Origin: Vulcanimicrobiota bacterium
GTDB taxonomy: Bacteria; Vulcanimicrobiota; Vulcanimicrobiia; Vulcanimicrobiales; Vulcanimicrobiaceae
DNA length: 63,291 nt
Reading direction: 5' to 3'
NCBI GenBank assembly: GCA_003164495.1
Contig: PLTN01000229.1
Coordinates: 101,069-164,359 of the forward strand
Shown piece by piece: positions 25,458-35,203 of the stretch (positions are counted from its first letter, which is position 1; each line of letters begins with the position of its first letter). The position numbers were made by a program, and so were the translations under genes. Under the pieces are notes generated by a model, which ran no database searches, had not been told where the DNA came from, and saw only the letters and a program-made list of their open reading frames with translations.

Positions 25458-26303
25458 CTATGCGCCCGCGGTCGCCCACGCGAAGGCCTCGCGGCCGGCG
25501 GCGTAGGTTTGCGGATCCATCGACGGGTCGCGGTTGACGAGCGTCCGGCCGAACAGCGGATGGCGCAGGCTGCGCACCTCGTGTTCGAGCCGGCAGTACA
25601 CGTGCCCGTCGTCGAGGCCGGTGATGTTCATGAACCGGTATTCGTGGGTGTTGTTTTCCATCGAAATGAGGTTGCGTTCGACGAGCTTGCGGTGCGGCGT
25701 AGAGAAATCGGCCAGGTAGATTTGGATGTGATGGCCTTCATAGGGTTCGACCGGCGCGTCGGATTCGCGGAAAATGAGCTCTTGCCGGCCGGCGCGGACG
25801 TGCGCGGCGCTATCCTTCACCGTTGCGGGCGCTCCGATGATCTCGCGATAGAACGCGGCGATCGGTTCCGCGGCGCCGGCTGGGACGTCGTGTTCGACGT
25901 AGGCCAGCGCGAGCGTCACCGGGCCGAAGTGCGGCGCGGGCGCGTGCGCGCGAATGCGGTTGCCCCACGGCGAGACGATCTCGAGACCGCCGGCAACCTC
26001 GGTCACCGGAATCTTCGCCTTGGCCAGGCGCGCGCGCAGCGCGTCGAGATCCGGGAAGACGAGGCCGGTGACGCCGTGCAGGCGCTGCCCGCGTTTGGCC
26101 GTCGGCAAGTGGAATTGATGGCGCCCGACGTTGATCCACATGTTGCTGGTCGCGGTCATGAGATACGGATCGCGCGTGAGCCCGAGGCCGGTCACGTAGA
26201 ACTCCGTCGCCGCCAGCTGATCGGTGACGTTGACGTTGACGTGCCCGATCTCGACGAGGTTGCCCACGTCGTCGTCGGCACGGTCGTAGCGTTGTTCGGC
26301 CAT
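25458..26303 (-). CDS. VOC-superfamily (glyoxalase/extradiol dioxygenase-like) protein
   Basis: 281 residues with two vicinal-oxygen-chelate modules: the first around EIGHVNVNVTDQLAATEFYVTGLGL, the second around LALAYVEHDVPAGAAEPIAAFYREIIGAP. Possible metal ligands are His in the first module and Glu in EGHHIQIYLADF. The family covers glyoxalases, dioxygenases and fosfomycin-type enzymes. It heads the minus-strand group VOC-MFS-decarboxylase-like and is 75 bases upstream of the divergent ettA gene. Confidence 0.75.
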   Translation of the reverse strand: MAEQRYDRADDDVGNLVEIGHVNVNVTDQLAATEFYVTGLGLTRDPYLMTATSNMWINVGRHQFHLPTAKRGQRLHGVTGLVFPDLDALRARLAKAKIPVTEVAGGLEIVSPWGNRIRAHAPAPHFGPVTLALAYVEHDVPAGAAEPIAAFYREIIGAPATVKDSAAHVRAGRQELIFRESDAPVEPYEGHHIQIYLADFSTPHRKLVERNLISMENNTHEYRFMNITGLDDGHVYCRLEHEVRSLRHPLFGRTLVNRDPSMDPQTYAAGREAFAWATAGA

Positions 26304-26378
26304 ACGTCCTCCGTTAGTGTCTCAAAGCGATGCCTCCCTTGCCAGGATCGCGTCGGGGGGGCGCGATAGAGTCCGGAG

Positions 26379-28048
<1,670 letters not shown>

Positions 28049-28049
<1 letters not shown>

Positions 28050-28312
28050 TGCTGGGCAGCTTCTTCGGCCGCGCGATCATGACCGCCGTCCGCGGCGTCG
28101 GCGCGGTCGCGGTCAATGCTGCGATGACGGAGCTGCGCAAGCCGGAAACACAGGCCAAGATCGGCGCCGGCATCGCCACCGTTCACCAGCACCTCAACGA
28201 CCCCGAAAAGCGCGCCGACCTCGAACGCGCCGCCGGCACCGCCGGCAAAACCGCCGCCCGCATGCTCGGCCGCGCCGCCGGCACCCTGAAAAACAAAATC
28301 AGCGGCGACTAG
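28049..28312 (+). CDS. Small Ala/Gly-rich helical protein, 87 aa
   Basis: Begins MLGSFFGRAIMTAVRGVGAVAVNAAMTELRK and has a weakly hydrophobic N-terminal helix followed by a charged, Ala-rich part ending TLKNKISGD. It starts in the ettA stop (TGATG) and ends just before the second 49-bp repeat. I do not know its function; amphipathic helices suggest membrane or nucleoid association. Confidence 0.6.
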
Positions 28313-28313
28313 T

Positions 28314-28362
28314 GGATTCACGTTCCGTGAATCCGTCGCGTTTGGGCTACGCCCAAGCCGCC
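28314..28362. repeat. 49-bp twin-palindrome repeat, copy 2 (inverted)
   Basis: Reverse-complement copy of the element at 18873-18921, with GGATTCAC/GTGAATCC first and TTGGGC/GCCCAA second. It overlaps the 3' end and TAG (28347-28349) of the convergent ATP-grasp gene, so the repeat contributes the last codons of that protein. Confidence 0.85.
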
Positions 28363-29477
28363 CGCCGCAAAAGGGCGCCGAGTGCGGTTTGGATGCGTTC
28401 GAAGCCGGCGCGTTTGTAGGGGTAGAGGTCGGGCGGGTCGGTGCCGTGGACGAGCATGGCCGCGTCGGCTTCGAACAGCAGCAGTCGGCCGTCGCGTGCG
28501 ATCGCGCAATCGATGCCGAAATATTCGAGCGGGATCGCAGCGCTGATTTCATCGAGCGCGTCCCGCAGCCGGCCGGTGAACACCGAGTCGAGGTTTGCAA
28601 TGAAGCGAGCTTCCTCGTCGCGCATCCATTGGTGATCGGCCATGGCGGCGTTATAGTAGTGAATCATCCAGCGCGGTGAGATCGCGAGATGACACGCGTA
28701 CGCTGTGCCGGCCACGAATATCACGCGGTATTTGCGGAAGAAGCCGTCGTCGTTGCTGTAGTCGACGAACGGCATCACGAAGTACGCGGGAGACGCCTGT
28801 TCCTCGAGATACGCGTGCAGCGCTTCACGGTTCTCGACCCGGGCGAGGCCGATCCCGGCTTGCGAACCGACCGGCCGCACGACGAGCGGCTCGCTGACCG
28901 CGCGGGCACGCAACGCCTCGGCCTCGAGGCGCTCCACCGCCGGCGCGACGACGTTCGGTGAGGCGGCAAAACGTTGCGCGACCGCGCTGCGCCCGATCGT
29001 GGCCACGATCTCCGGCGGATTGATCGGCCGCCGCTGTGCGCGTTCCGCAAAGAGACCCGCGAGCTTCAGCGCGGACGCGGCGCGTTCGGATTCGCCGATC
29101 GTGTTGAACAGCACGTCGTATGCGGGAACGTCGCCGGGCGGCAGCTGTGTGTCGCCGTCGTCGATGTAGTAGCGGTGCAGCGTCGTGTGCTGCGTATCGA
29201 TGATCAGCTCGAGCGGCGTGTTCGCTTCCCATTGTGCGATGCGCGAGATCGCCAGCACCGTCAGCTCCGCGGGCGCAGCGAGCGCGGGCAGGGTGACGAC
29301 GCGCGAGCTTTGCAGTGCGAGGCGCAGGTGCGCGATCGCGGCGGCGGGCTGCCCGAGCATCTGTTCGACTTCGTAGAGGCGCAGGTGCGCGTCGCGTGCG
29401 GCCGGATCGCGCCGCAGCACGTTATACGCCAGCGCACGGAGCGATTCGAGCTCGCCCGTCGTCTGGGGGCGGGTCAC
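28347..29477 (-). CDS. TPR-like N-terminal and ATP-grasp domain ligase
   Basis: 376 residues. The first about 60 residues look like TPR helices (AAIAHLRLALQSS), then a RimK/glutathione-synthetase-like ATP-grasp domain: PLVVRPVGSQAGIGLARV (about 195-215), YFVMPFVDYSNDDGFFRKYRVIFV and YFGIDCAIARDGRLLLFEADAAM. The usual terminal E-x-N is replaced by E-A-D. It would couple an amino acid or peptide to an acceptor. It follows the FlaG gene by 12 bases and shares its sigma-28-type promoter, which points to a role in flagellar protein modification. The GTG at 29477 is the start. Confidence 0.75.
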   Translation of the reverse strand: MTRPQTTGELESLRALAYNVLRRDPAARDAHLRLYEVEQMLGQPAAAIAHLRLALQSSRVVTLPALAAPAELTVLAISRIAQWEANTPLELIIDTQHTTLHRYYIDDGDTQLPPGDVPAYDVLFNTIGESERAASALKLAGLFAERAQRRPINPPEIVATIGRSAVAQRFAASPNVVAPAVERLEAEALRARAVSEPLVVRPVGSQAGIGLARVENREALHAYLEEQASPAYFVMPFVDYSNDDGFFRKYRVIFVAGTAYACHLAISPRWMIHYYNAAMADHQWMRDEEARFIANLDSVFTGRLRDALDEISAAIPLEYFGIDCAIARDGRLLLFEADAAMLVHGTDPPDLYPYKRAGFERIQTALGALLRRAAWA

Positions 29478-29489
29478 GAAGACTTCTTG

Positions 29490-29885
29490 TCAGACGTTCT
29501 TGTCGAGAACCTTCCCGGCGTCTTTGTCGTACATCTCGGCCAGCGCGATGAGCGCCTGGCTCGGGAACTGCACGATCTCTTTGCCGGTCGACTTGTCGGT
29601 AAAAACGGTGACGACTTCGTCGGGATTCGTCGTGACCTGAAACGAAACGGTCACGTTCTGCTCGGCGGCATTGAACAGCTTCGCCACGACCGGCGAGAGC
29701 GTGGTATCGTTCTGCTGGTTCGAAGCGGGCGCCGGCGCCGCGCTGCCCACGCTCGAATGAACGGGAATGGGTCCCGTGGTCGTGCTCGGCGGCTGGACGG
29801 CCGCAACTGCAGTCGCGGCGGGCGCAGGTGCGGGTTGGGGCGCGGGGGGTAGGGTTGGCCCAAGGGTGGCCGCCTGTACATCCAT
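29490..29885 (-). CDS. flaG: FlaG-family flagellar protein
   Basis: 131 residues. The N-terminal half is a Pro/Ala-rich linker; the C-terminal half (about 65-131: SPVVAKLFNAAEQNVTVSF, DEVVTVFTDKSTGKEIVQFPSQALIALAEMYDK) matches the FlaG fold, which helps set flagellar filament length. The ATG at 29885 is preceded by AGGAGG at good distance. The sigma-28-type promoter upstream and the operon with the ATP-grasp ligase support a flagellar role. No other flagellar gene is in the window. Confidence 0.8.
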   Translation of the reverse strand: MDVQAATLGPTLPPAPQPAPAPAATAVAAVQPPSTTTGPIPVHSSVGSAAPAPASNQQNDTTLSPVVAKLFNAAEQNVTVSFQVTTNPDEVVTVFTDKSTGKEIVQFPSQALIALAEMYDKDAGKVLDKNV

Positions 29886-29907
29886 GTACGAAGTCCTCCT
29901 GCTCCGC

Positions 29908-29935
29908 GTATCGGCTGGTGGGCTTCAAGACTTTA
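29908..29935 (-). promoter_or_regulatory. Sigma-28 (FliA/SigD)-type promoter of the flaG operon
   Basis: Reading the minus strand, TAAA (29935-29932), 16 bases, then GCCGATAC (29915-29908). The textbook motif is TAAA, about 15 bases, GCCGATAA or GCCGATAT. The predicted start lies about 17 bases before the FlaG ATG, leaving room for the AGGAGG ribosome site. Confidence 0.8.
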
Positions 29936-29967
29936 GCCATTTCTCAAAATAGTGATCTGGACAAGCG

Positions 29968-30816
29968 CTAGCTCTCGAGGAGTGCGGCTAAGCGTGGATA
30001 GACGCGCGTCCGCGCCGCGGGATACGTTGAGGGATCGATGACGTCGTGCACCTTGCCGAGGTCGTCCCACACCGCGAGCTCATAGTTGGCCCCGTGCGCG
30101 TGCCAGCTCGCCGCAAGCTCGCGGGCGGCGGCGTTGTTGACGGCCGGATCTTGCGTGTTGATCACCAGCGTACAGCGGGGCGCGCGGGGCGCCGCGCGGT
30201 CTGCCGCCGCGATGATCGCGTCTCCGGCAAAGGTGCACCGGGCGAGGCAATGCGTCCAAAATCCGGGGTAGCCATAGACCGGGGGCATCTGCTCCTTACG
30301 GCGCGGGTCCCACCACAAGAATCGGTTCGGCAACCACGCGAGCGCGCGCATCAGCAGCATGCCCGGACCGCGCGGGATCAACGGCACCATCAGAAATGGT
30401 GCGACGCCGACTGCATTGTTCACGCCGCCGGTTTGCGCGAGTTGCAACGCCATCGTTGCACCGAGCGAAAGCCCCAAGGCGTTCACCGTGGCACCCAAAC
30501 CCGCGCCCAAGCGTGCCGCTTCGGTTGCCGCAGCTTCGATATCGGCAAGCGTGATGTTGCCGATGGCGCGCGTCAGACGGTTCTTGTGCCCGTGAAACGG
30601 CAGACGCGGAACGTAGACGTTTTCGCCGCGCGCGTGGAGCAGCCGCGCGAATTCATCGAATTGTTGCGGGCAATTCGTGAGGCCGTGGAAGAGCACGGTG
30701 CTGCGCGCGGTGCCGGTGCCGTGATGGTAGAAGCGCGGATAGGCGCGCGGATCGATCTCCGGATCGGCGGCGTCGCGCGCGATTCGGGCTTCGATCTCGG
30801 CGCGCGCGTCGTCGAA
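29968..30816 (-). CDS. Alpha/beta hydrolase (start codon unresolved)
   Basis: About 282 residues. VLFHGLTNCPQQFDEFARLLHARG carries the oxyanion HG, LGLSLGATMALQLA is the nucleophile elbow with Ser, and KVHDVIDPSTYP has the His. This is a soluble esterase/lipase-type hydrolase. Conserved residues upstream of the first canonical start (GTG 30696) are typical of the family, but there is no ATG, GTG or TTG in that stretch. The reading frame enters across the stop of the homoserine dehydrogenase gene (30819). The 30816 boundary is a placeholder just after that stop. Confidence 0.8.
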   Translation of the reverse strand, partial: FDDARAEIEARIARDAADPEIDPRAYPRFYHHGTGTARSTVLFHGLTNCPQQFDEFARLLHARGENVYVPRLPFHGHKNRLTRAIGNITLADIEAAATEAARLGAGLGATVNALGLSLGATMALQLAQTGGVNNAVGVAPFLMVPLIPRGPGMLLMRALAWLPNRFLWWDPRRKEQMPPVYGYPGFWTHCLARCTFAGDAIIAAADRAAPRAPRCTLVINTQDPAVNNAAARELAASWHAHGANYELAVWDDLGKVHDVIDPSTYPAARTRVYPRLAALLES

Positions 30817-30818
30817 CG

Positions 30819-32135
30819 TTAGACGAGGTCTTCGCGGCGAATGCGCGCGAATTGCGGTTTGACCGCGGGCAATTTCACGATCGCGGCGATCGCCGCGTCG
30901 AAGTTGCGTTCGCGCGTGCGATGCGTGAGGATGACGATGTCGGTCTCGTTGTCCGCGCCGCCGGCCCCCTTTTGCAGCATCGCGTCGATCGAGATGCCGG
31001 AATCGGCCAGCGTGCGCGCGATATCGGCCAGCACGCCGACCTCGTCCTCGACGCGGACCCGCAGGTAGTACGACGTCTCGACATCGGCCATCGGCAGCAC
31101 GCCCACGTCGCTGATCGCATCGGGCTGAAAGGCCAGATAGGGCACGCGTTCTTCGGGCTCGGCGCGCATCAGGCGCGTGACCTCGATGACATCGGCGAGA
31201 ACGGCCGACGCCGTGGGTTCCGAACCCGCGCCGGCGCCGTAGTACATCGTTACGCCGGCGGCGTCGCCCTTGATCAAGAGCGCGTTCATCGCGCCGTCGA
31301 CGCTGGCGATGATCCGTTCGGCGGGGATGAGTGTCGGGTGCACGCGCAACTCGACCCCCTCCGGCGTGCGCCGCGTGAGGCCGAGCAGTTTGATGCGGTA
31401 GCCGAGTTCTTCGGCGTAGGTGATGTCCTTGGCCTCGAGTTTGGTGATGCCCTCGATGTAGGCGCGCTCGAACTGCACCGGGATGCCGAACGCGATCGCC
31501 GAGAGCAACGTTACCTTGTGTCCGGCGTCGATGCCCTCGATGTCGAAGGTCGGATCGGCCTCCGCATAGCCGAGCCGTTGCGCTTCGGCCAGCACGGTGT
31601 CGAACGGCAAGCCCTTGTTGCGCATCTCGGAGAGGATGAAGTTGCACGTGCCGTTGATGATGCCCGCGATCCACTCGATGCGGTTGGCGGCGAGGCCTTC
31701 GCGCAGCGCTTTGATCGTGGGGATGCAGCCGGCGACGGCGGCCTCGAAGGCGACGATGACGTTATGCTCACGCGCGGCTGCGAAGATCTCATTTCCGTGC
31801 AGCGCCAGCAGCGCTTTGTTGGCGGTCACGACGTGCTTGCCGCGCACGATTGCCGCCAAGATCGCTTCTTTGGCGACGGTCGTTCCCCCGATGACCTCGA
31901 CGACGATGTCGATCTCGGGGTTGGTGACGACCGCTCGTACGTCGTCGACGACGGTGATGCCGGGACCGACAACGCCGCGTGCGCGCTCGACGTTGCGGGC
32001 GGCAACCATCGCTATCTCGATCCGGCGTCCCGCGCGGCGGGTGATCTCCTCACGGTTGCGTTCGAGAACGTGAAAGGTGCCGCTCCCGACCGTTCCAATG
32101 CCGAGCAGACCGACCTTGACGGGTTTCATCTCCAT
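30819..32135 (-). CDS. hom: Homoserine dehydrogenase with C-terminal ACT domain
   Basis: 438 residues. NAD(P) motif GIGTVGSG (about 10-17), the catalytic block KEAILAAIVRGKHVVTANKALLALHG and GIINGTCNFILSEM, and a C-terminal ACT domain (YYLRVRVEDEVGVLADIARTLADSGISIDAMLQKG). It reduces aspartate semialdehyde to homoserine and is probably inhibited by threonine through the ACT domain. It sits six bases after the ABC protein gene and before the hydrolase. A second, ACT-less copy is at 57770. Confidence 0.95.
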   Translation of the reverse strand: MEMKPVKVGLLGIGTVGSGTFHVLERNREEITRRAGRRIEIAMVAARNVERARGVVGPGITVVDDVRAVVTNPEIDIVVEVIGGTTVAKEAILAAIVRGKHVVTANKALLALHGNEIFAAAREHNVIVAFEAAVAGCIPTIKALREGLAANRIEWIAGIINGTCNFILSEMRNKGLPFDTVLAEAQRLGYAEADPTFDIEGIDAGHKVTLLSAIAFGIPVQFERAYIEGITKLEAKDITYAEELGYRIKLLGLTRRTPEGVELRVHPTLIPAERIIASVDGAMNALLIKGDAAGVTMYYGAGAGSEPTASAVLADVIEVTRLMRAEPEERVPYLAFQPDAISDVGVLPMADVETSYYLRVRVEDEVGVLADIARTLADSGISIDAMLQKGAGGADNETDIVILTHRTRERNFDAAIAAIVKLPAVKPQFARIRREDLV

Positions 32136-32141
32136 CAGCCT

Positions 32142-33500
32142 TCAGCGCGTCCGATGCAGCCGCCCTGCGTCGAGCGCGAAGCGCCGCTCGATCAGGGACG
32201 GCAGATCGTCCTCGTGATGGGCGATGAGGAGCAGCGTCGTTCCGCTGCCGGCGAGTTGCAGCAATTGTGCCTCGAGGAGCGTTCGAAAGCTCGCGTCGAG
32301 ACCGTTCCAGACCTCGTCGAGGATGAACAGCGCGGGCGGACGGACCAGGCTGCGCGCGATCAGCACCTTGCGCCGTTCCCCGAACGAGAGTTGCATGAAC
32401 GGGCGCCCGCGTAAGGGCGCGAGTCCCAATTCACCGATCAGCTCCGCGGCGCGTTCGCGCTGTGCGGCATCCGGTTCGTGGAACAGGCCGACGCTCGAGG
32501 CAAAGCCGGAGAGGATGACCTCTTCGGCGGTGTGGTTGACATCGAACGCGATCTGCCATTCCTCGGAAACGTGCGCGATCGTTTCCTTGATCTGCCAGAC
32601 GTCGAAGGGTCCGCCGGCGCCCGAGCGCAGCACATCGCCGCCGTAGACGGGCGCCAGCGTTCCGGCGATCACCATCGCGAGGGTGCTCTTGCCCGAGCCG
32701 TTCGCGCCGGTGATTGCGGTGTGTTCGCCCGCGCTGATCGACCAATCGATGTTGTGCAGTACGTGCGTCGTTCCGCGAAACACGTCGGCATGACGGATCT
32801 CGACGATCGGCGCTGCCGCCGGCGTGCGCGAGCGGTTCGGCTTGGGCACGCGTGGCGCGCGAACGGGCGGCAGCGGCCGCCCCACGTTGCGTTCGACGAT
32901 CCGGCCGCCGCGCAACGTGGCGTGGTGCGTGATCGACGCAACGAAGTCGTCGTAGCGGTGCGAGGCGAGGATCAACTGCACGCCGGGCGCGAGCGTGTCC
33001 AGGAGCGCGAGGATGTCGCGCCGCGCGGCGCCGTCGAGGCCGTTGGTGAATTCGTCGAGCACGAGGACCTGCGGCTTGCGCACGAGCGCGCGCGCGATCA
33101 GCAGCCGGCGCAGCTGTCCGAACGACAACGAGCGCACGCGGCGGCGCGCAAACGCGCCGATGTCCAGCCGGTCGATGATGGCCTCGACCGCGGCGCTGCG
33201 TTCGGGCGAGAGCGCGCCGTGCATGTAGAGCGTATCGTCGAAACCGCTGGCGATCACGCTGCGCCCGTCGATCGGCAGATCCAAGCGCGCGTAGCGCTCC
33301 TGTTGCTCGGGCGCAACGAAGCCGATGTGCGCCCCCGCCGACATCGCGCCGCGCGCAACGCCGTCGAAGCCGTAGGCGCGTTCCCCGCCGTCGGGGTCGA
33401 TCCACTGCTGACCGCGGATCACGCGCAAGAGCGTGCTCTTCCCGGAACCGTTCGCGCCGACGAAGGCCCAGTGTTCGCCGGGATTGAGGCTCCACGTCAC
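32142..33500 (-). CDS. Duplicated ABC ATPase, ModF/PhrA-like
   Basis: 452 residues with two ABC domains and no membrane helices: Walker A GANGSGKST in both, signatures LSFGQLRR and LSFGERRK, Walker B LVLDEFTNGLD and FILDEVWNGLD. This is the ModF/PhrA type, whose role is unclear. The family N-terminus (IPLVDLRHVNVTLAGHRALED) lies before the GTG at 33500 in the same frame, but no ATG, GTG or TTG precedes it after the IclR stop. ATT 33563 or ATC 33575 would have to serve. The start is thus uncertain. Confidence 0.85.
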   Translation of the reverse strand: MTWSLNPGEHWAFVGANGSGKSTLLRVIRGQQWIDPDGGERAYGFDGVARGAMSAGAHIGFVAPEQQERYARLDLPIDGRSVIASGFDDTLYMHGALSPERSAAVEAIIDRLDIGAFARRRVRSLSFGQLRRLLIARALVRKPQVLVLDEFTNGLDGAARRDILALLDTLAPGVQLILASHRYDDFVASITHHATLRGGRIVERNVGRPLPPVRAPRVPKPNRSRTPAAAPIVEIRHADVFRGTTHVLHNIDWSISAGEHTAITGANGSGKSTLAMVIAGTLAPVYGGDVLRSGAGGPFDVWQIKETIAHVSEEWQIAFDVNHTAEEVILSGFASSVGLFHEPDAAQRERAAELIGELGLAPLRGRPFMQLSFGERRKVLIARSLVRPPALFILDEVWNGLDASFRTLLEAQLLQLAGSGTTLLLIAHHEDDLPSLIERRFALDAGRLHRTR

Positions 33501-33580
33501 GTCTTCGAGCGCCCGATGACCGGCGAGGGTGACGTTGACGTGCCGAAGATCGACCAGCGGAATCTGCGTGGTGATTGTAT

Positions 33581-34354
33581 CTATGGAAAGTACCCCGCGA
33601 TGCGCGTCGCGGCGCGACGCACTTCGCTTGCGAGCGCAAGGGTGACCGGTTGCGTGGCGCGCGCCAGCGGCGCGGCCAGGCTCAAGGCACCGTAGACGGT
33701 GCCGCTCGCGCCTTTGATGGCGGCCGCGACGGCGTACACGCCGAGATTGCTCTCGCCCGAACTCGTCGCAAAGCCGGCCGCGCGCACCTCGGCCAGCGCG
33801 CGCAGCAGCTTGCGCTGCGAGGGGATGGTGTGGCTGGTCAAGCGCGGCAGCTTTTCGCCCGGGTGCAGCCGCGCGATCTGCGCGTCGGACATTTCGGCCA
33901 GAATGGCCTTGCCGCCCGCCGTTGCGTGCGGTGCGCCGGCCGAGCCGACGCGCGCGGCGACGCGTAAGACGTGCGGCCCCTCGAGCCCCTCGACGAACAG
34001 CGCCTTGCCTTCTTGCAGGACGATCAGGTTGGCCGTCTCCCCGGTGCGTTTGACCATGGCCGCCATCTCGGCGCGCGCGATTTCGCGCAACTCGATGTCG
34101 CGCGAGAGCGAGCGTGCCAGTTCGAGCAAGGCCGGACCGGGATAGTAAGCCCGTGACGCGCGATCTTGCCGGACGAAGTCATGCGCCTGAAGCGTAGCGA
34201 GCAGCCGGTGGGTGGTGGAACGGGCAAGCCCGGTCGTCGCGCTCGCCTCGGCGATGCGGACGGGGCTTTGGGCGCCCCGAAAGAGCGCGAGCAGGCGGAC
34301 GGCCTTGCCGACCGATTCGGTCTGGCCGGGGGTTCCTGAAGCTTTCACCGGCAT
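33581..34354 (-). CDS. IclR family transcriptional regulator
   Basis: 257 residues from ATG 34354. N-terminal winged HTH (ESVGKAVRLLALFRGAQSPVRIAEASATTGLARSTTHRLLATLQ), then the effector domain with GKAILAEMSDAQIARLHPGEKLPRLT and GVYAVAAAIKGASGTVYGALSLAAPL. IclR proteins regulate aromatic and organic-acid catabolism. The gene diverges from the RraA/ThDP/LigJ operon and probably controls it. The 132 bases between hold no obvious palindrome that I can call an operator. Confidence 0.9.
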   Translation of the reverse strand: MPVKASGTPGQTESVGKAVRLLALFRGAQSPVRIAEASATTGLARSTTHRLLATLQAHDFVRQDRASRAYYPGPALLELARSLSRDIELREIARAEMAAMVKRTGETANLIVLQEGKALFVEGLEGPHVLRVAARVGSAGAPHATAGGKAILAEMSDAQIARLHPGEKLPRLTSHTIPSQRKLLRALAEVRAAGFATSSGESNLGVYAVAAAIKGASGTVYGALSLAAPLARATQPVTLALASEVRRAATRIAGYFP

Positions 34355-34486
34355 CCCCGAATCGTTCGCCCAGACGGATGCCGTCCCATCGTGCGGAACA
34401 CGGCCGCCGGAGCCATGCACGAGGTACGGTCACCCATGCAGCGCCCCTGCGGGAATTCGGCCGGATGCAACGCACCATTGCACCCT

Positions 34487-35158
34487 ATGACTGACCCCTA
34501 CACTCAGCGTTTGGCGCGGCTCGACTGCTGCGCCGTTTCGGACGCCCTCGATAAACTGAATCTGACCGGCGTGGTCACGGTGCTGCCGCAGCGCTCATCG
34601 TCGCGCCGCATCGCCGGCCGTGCGATCACGGTGAAGCTGGTGGCCAAGGAGCAAGCTCCGGTGACGAGCGGTCCGCCGCGCCATTTGGGCACGACCGCGA
34701 TCGAGTCCGGCGGTCCGGGCGACGTCATCGTCGTCGAACAGCGCAGCGGCATCGAGGCAGGTTCGTGGGGCGGTATCCTCTCGCTCGCGGCCAAGGTGCG
34801 CGGTATCGAAGGCGTGATCGCCGACGGTCCGGTGCGCGACATCGACGAAGCGCGGGCGTACGATTTGCCGATCTACTCGCGCGGCCTCACCGCGCGAACC
34901 GCGCGCGGACGCGTGGCCGAAGCCGCTACCAACGTCGACGTGCGCATCGACGAGATCACGGTTTCGCCCGGCGACTACGTGCTGGCCGACAACAGCGCCG
35001 TGATCTTCATCGGGAAAGCGAACATCGAAGCGGTGCTCGCCGCGGCGGAAGACATCGCGGCCCGTGAAGCCGCGATGGCCAAGGCGCTGCTCGCCGGTGA
35101 ATCGGTCGGCACCGTGATGGGTGCGAACTACGAGAACATGCTGGCGGTGCACGCGTGA
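34487..35158 (+). CDS. RraA-family protein 1 (HMG/CHA aldolase-like)
   Basis: 223 residues. The active-site blocks GDVIVVEQ, GGILSLAAKVRGIEGVIADGPVRDIDEAR (Arg-Asp present) and YVLADNSAVIFIGK (the metal Asp retained) match the RraA-like 4-hydroxy-4-methyl-2-oxoglutarate / 4-carboxy-4-hydroxy-2-oxoadipate aldolases. Those cleave the product of LigJ to pyruvate and oxaloacetate. ATG 34487 heads the operon and lies 132 bases from the divergent IclR gene. Confidence 0.82.
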   Translation: MTDPYTQRLARLDCCAVSDALDKLNLTGVVTVLPQRSSSRRIAGRAITVKLVAKEQAPVTSGPPRHLGTTAIESGGPGDVIVVEQRSGIEAGSWGGILSLAAKVRGIEGVIADGPVRDIDEARAYDLPIYSRGLTARTARGRVAEAATNVDVRIDEITVSPGDYVLADNSAVIFIGKANIEAVLAAAEDIAAREAAMAKALLAGESVGTVMGANYENMLAVHA

Positions 35159-35203
35159 AAGGTACAAGATTGAAGCAAATCCGGATTGACGAGGCGCAGC
35201 CGC

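Noticed and set aside
26339..26372. Leaderless promoter for ettA (TTGCCA ... TAGAGT)
   Set aside because: The spacer would be 22 bases, too long to trust, although a -10-like TAGAGT sits 6 bases before the GTG.
30852..32414. Long plus-strand ORF opposite hom and modF (520 codons)
   Set aside because: A shadow of GC-rich coding on the other strand; composition is Arg/Asp-rich with no domain, and the minus-strand genes are unambiguous.
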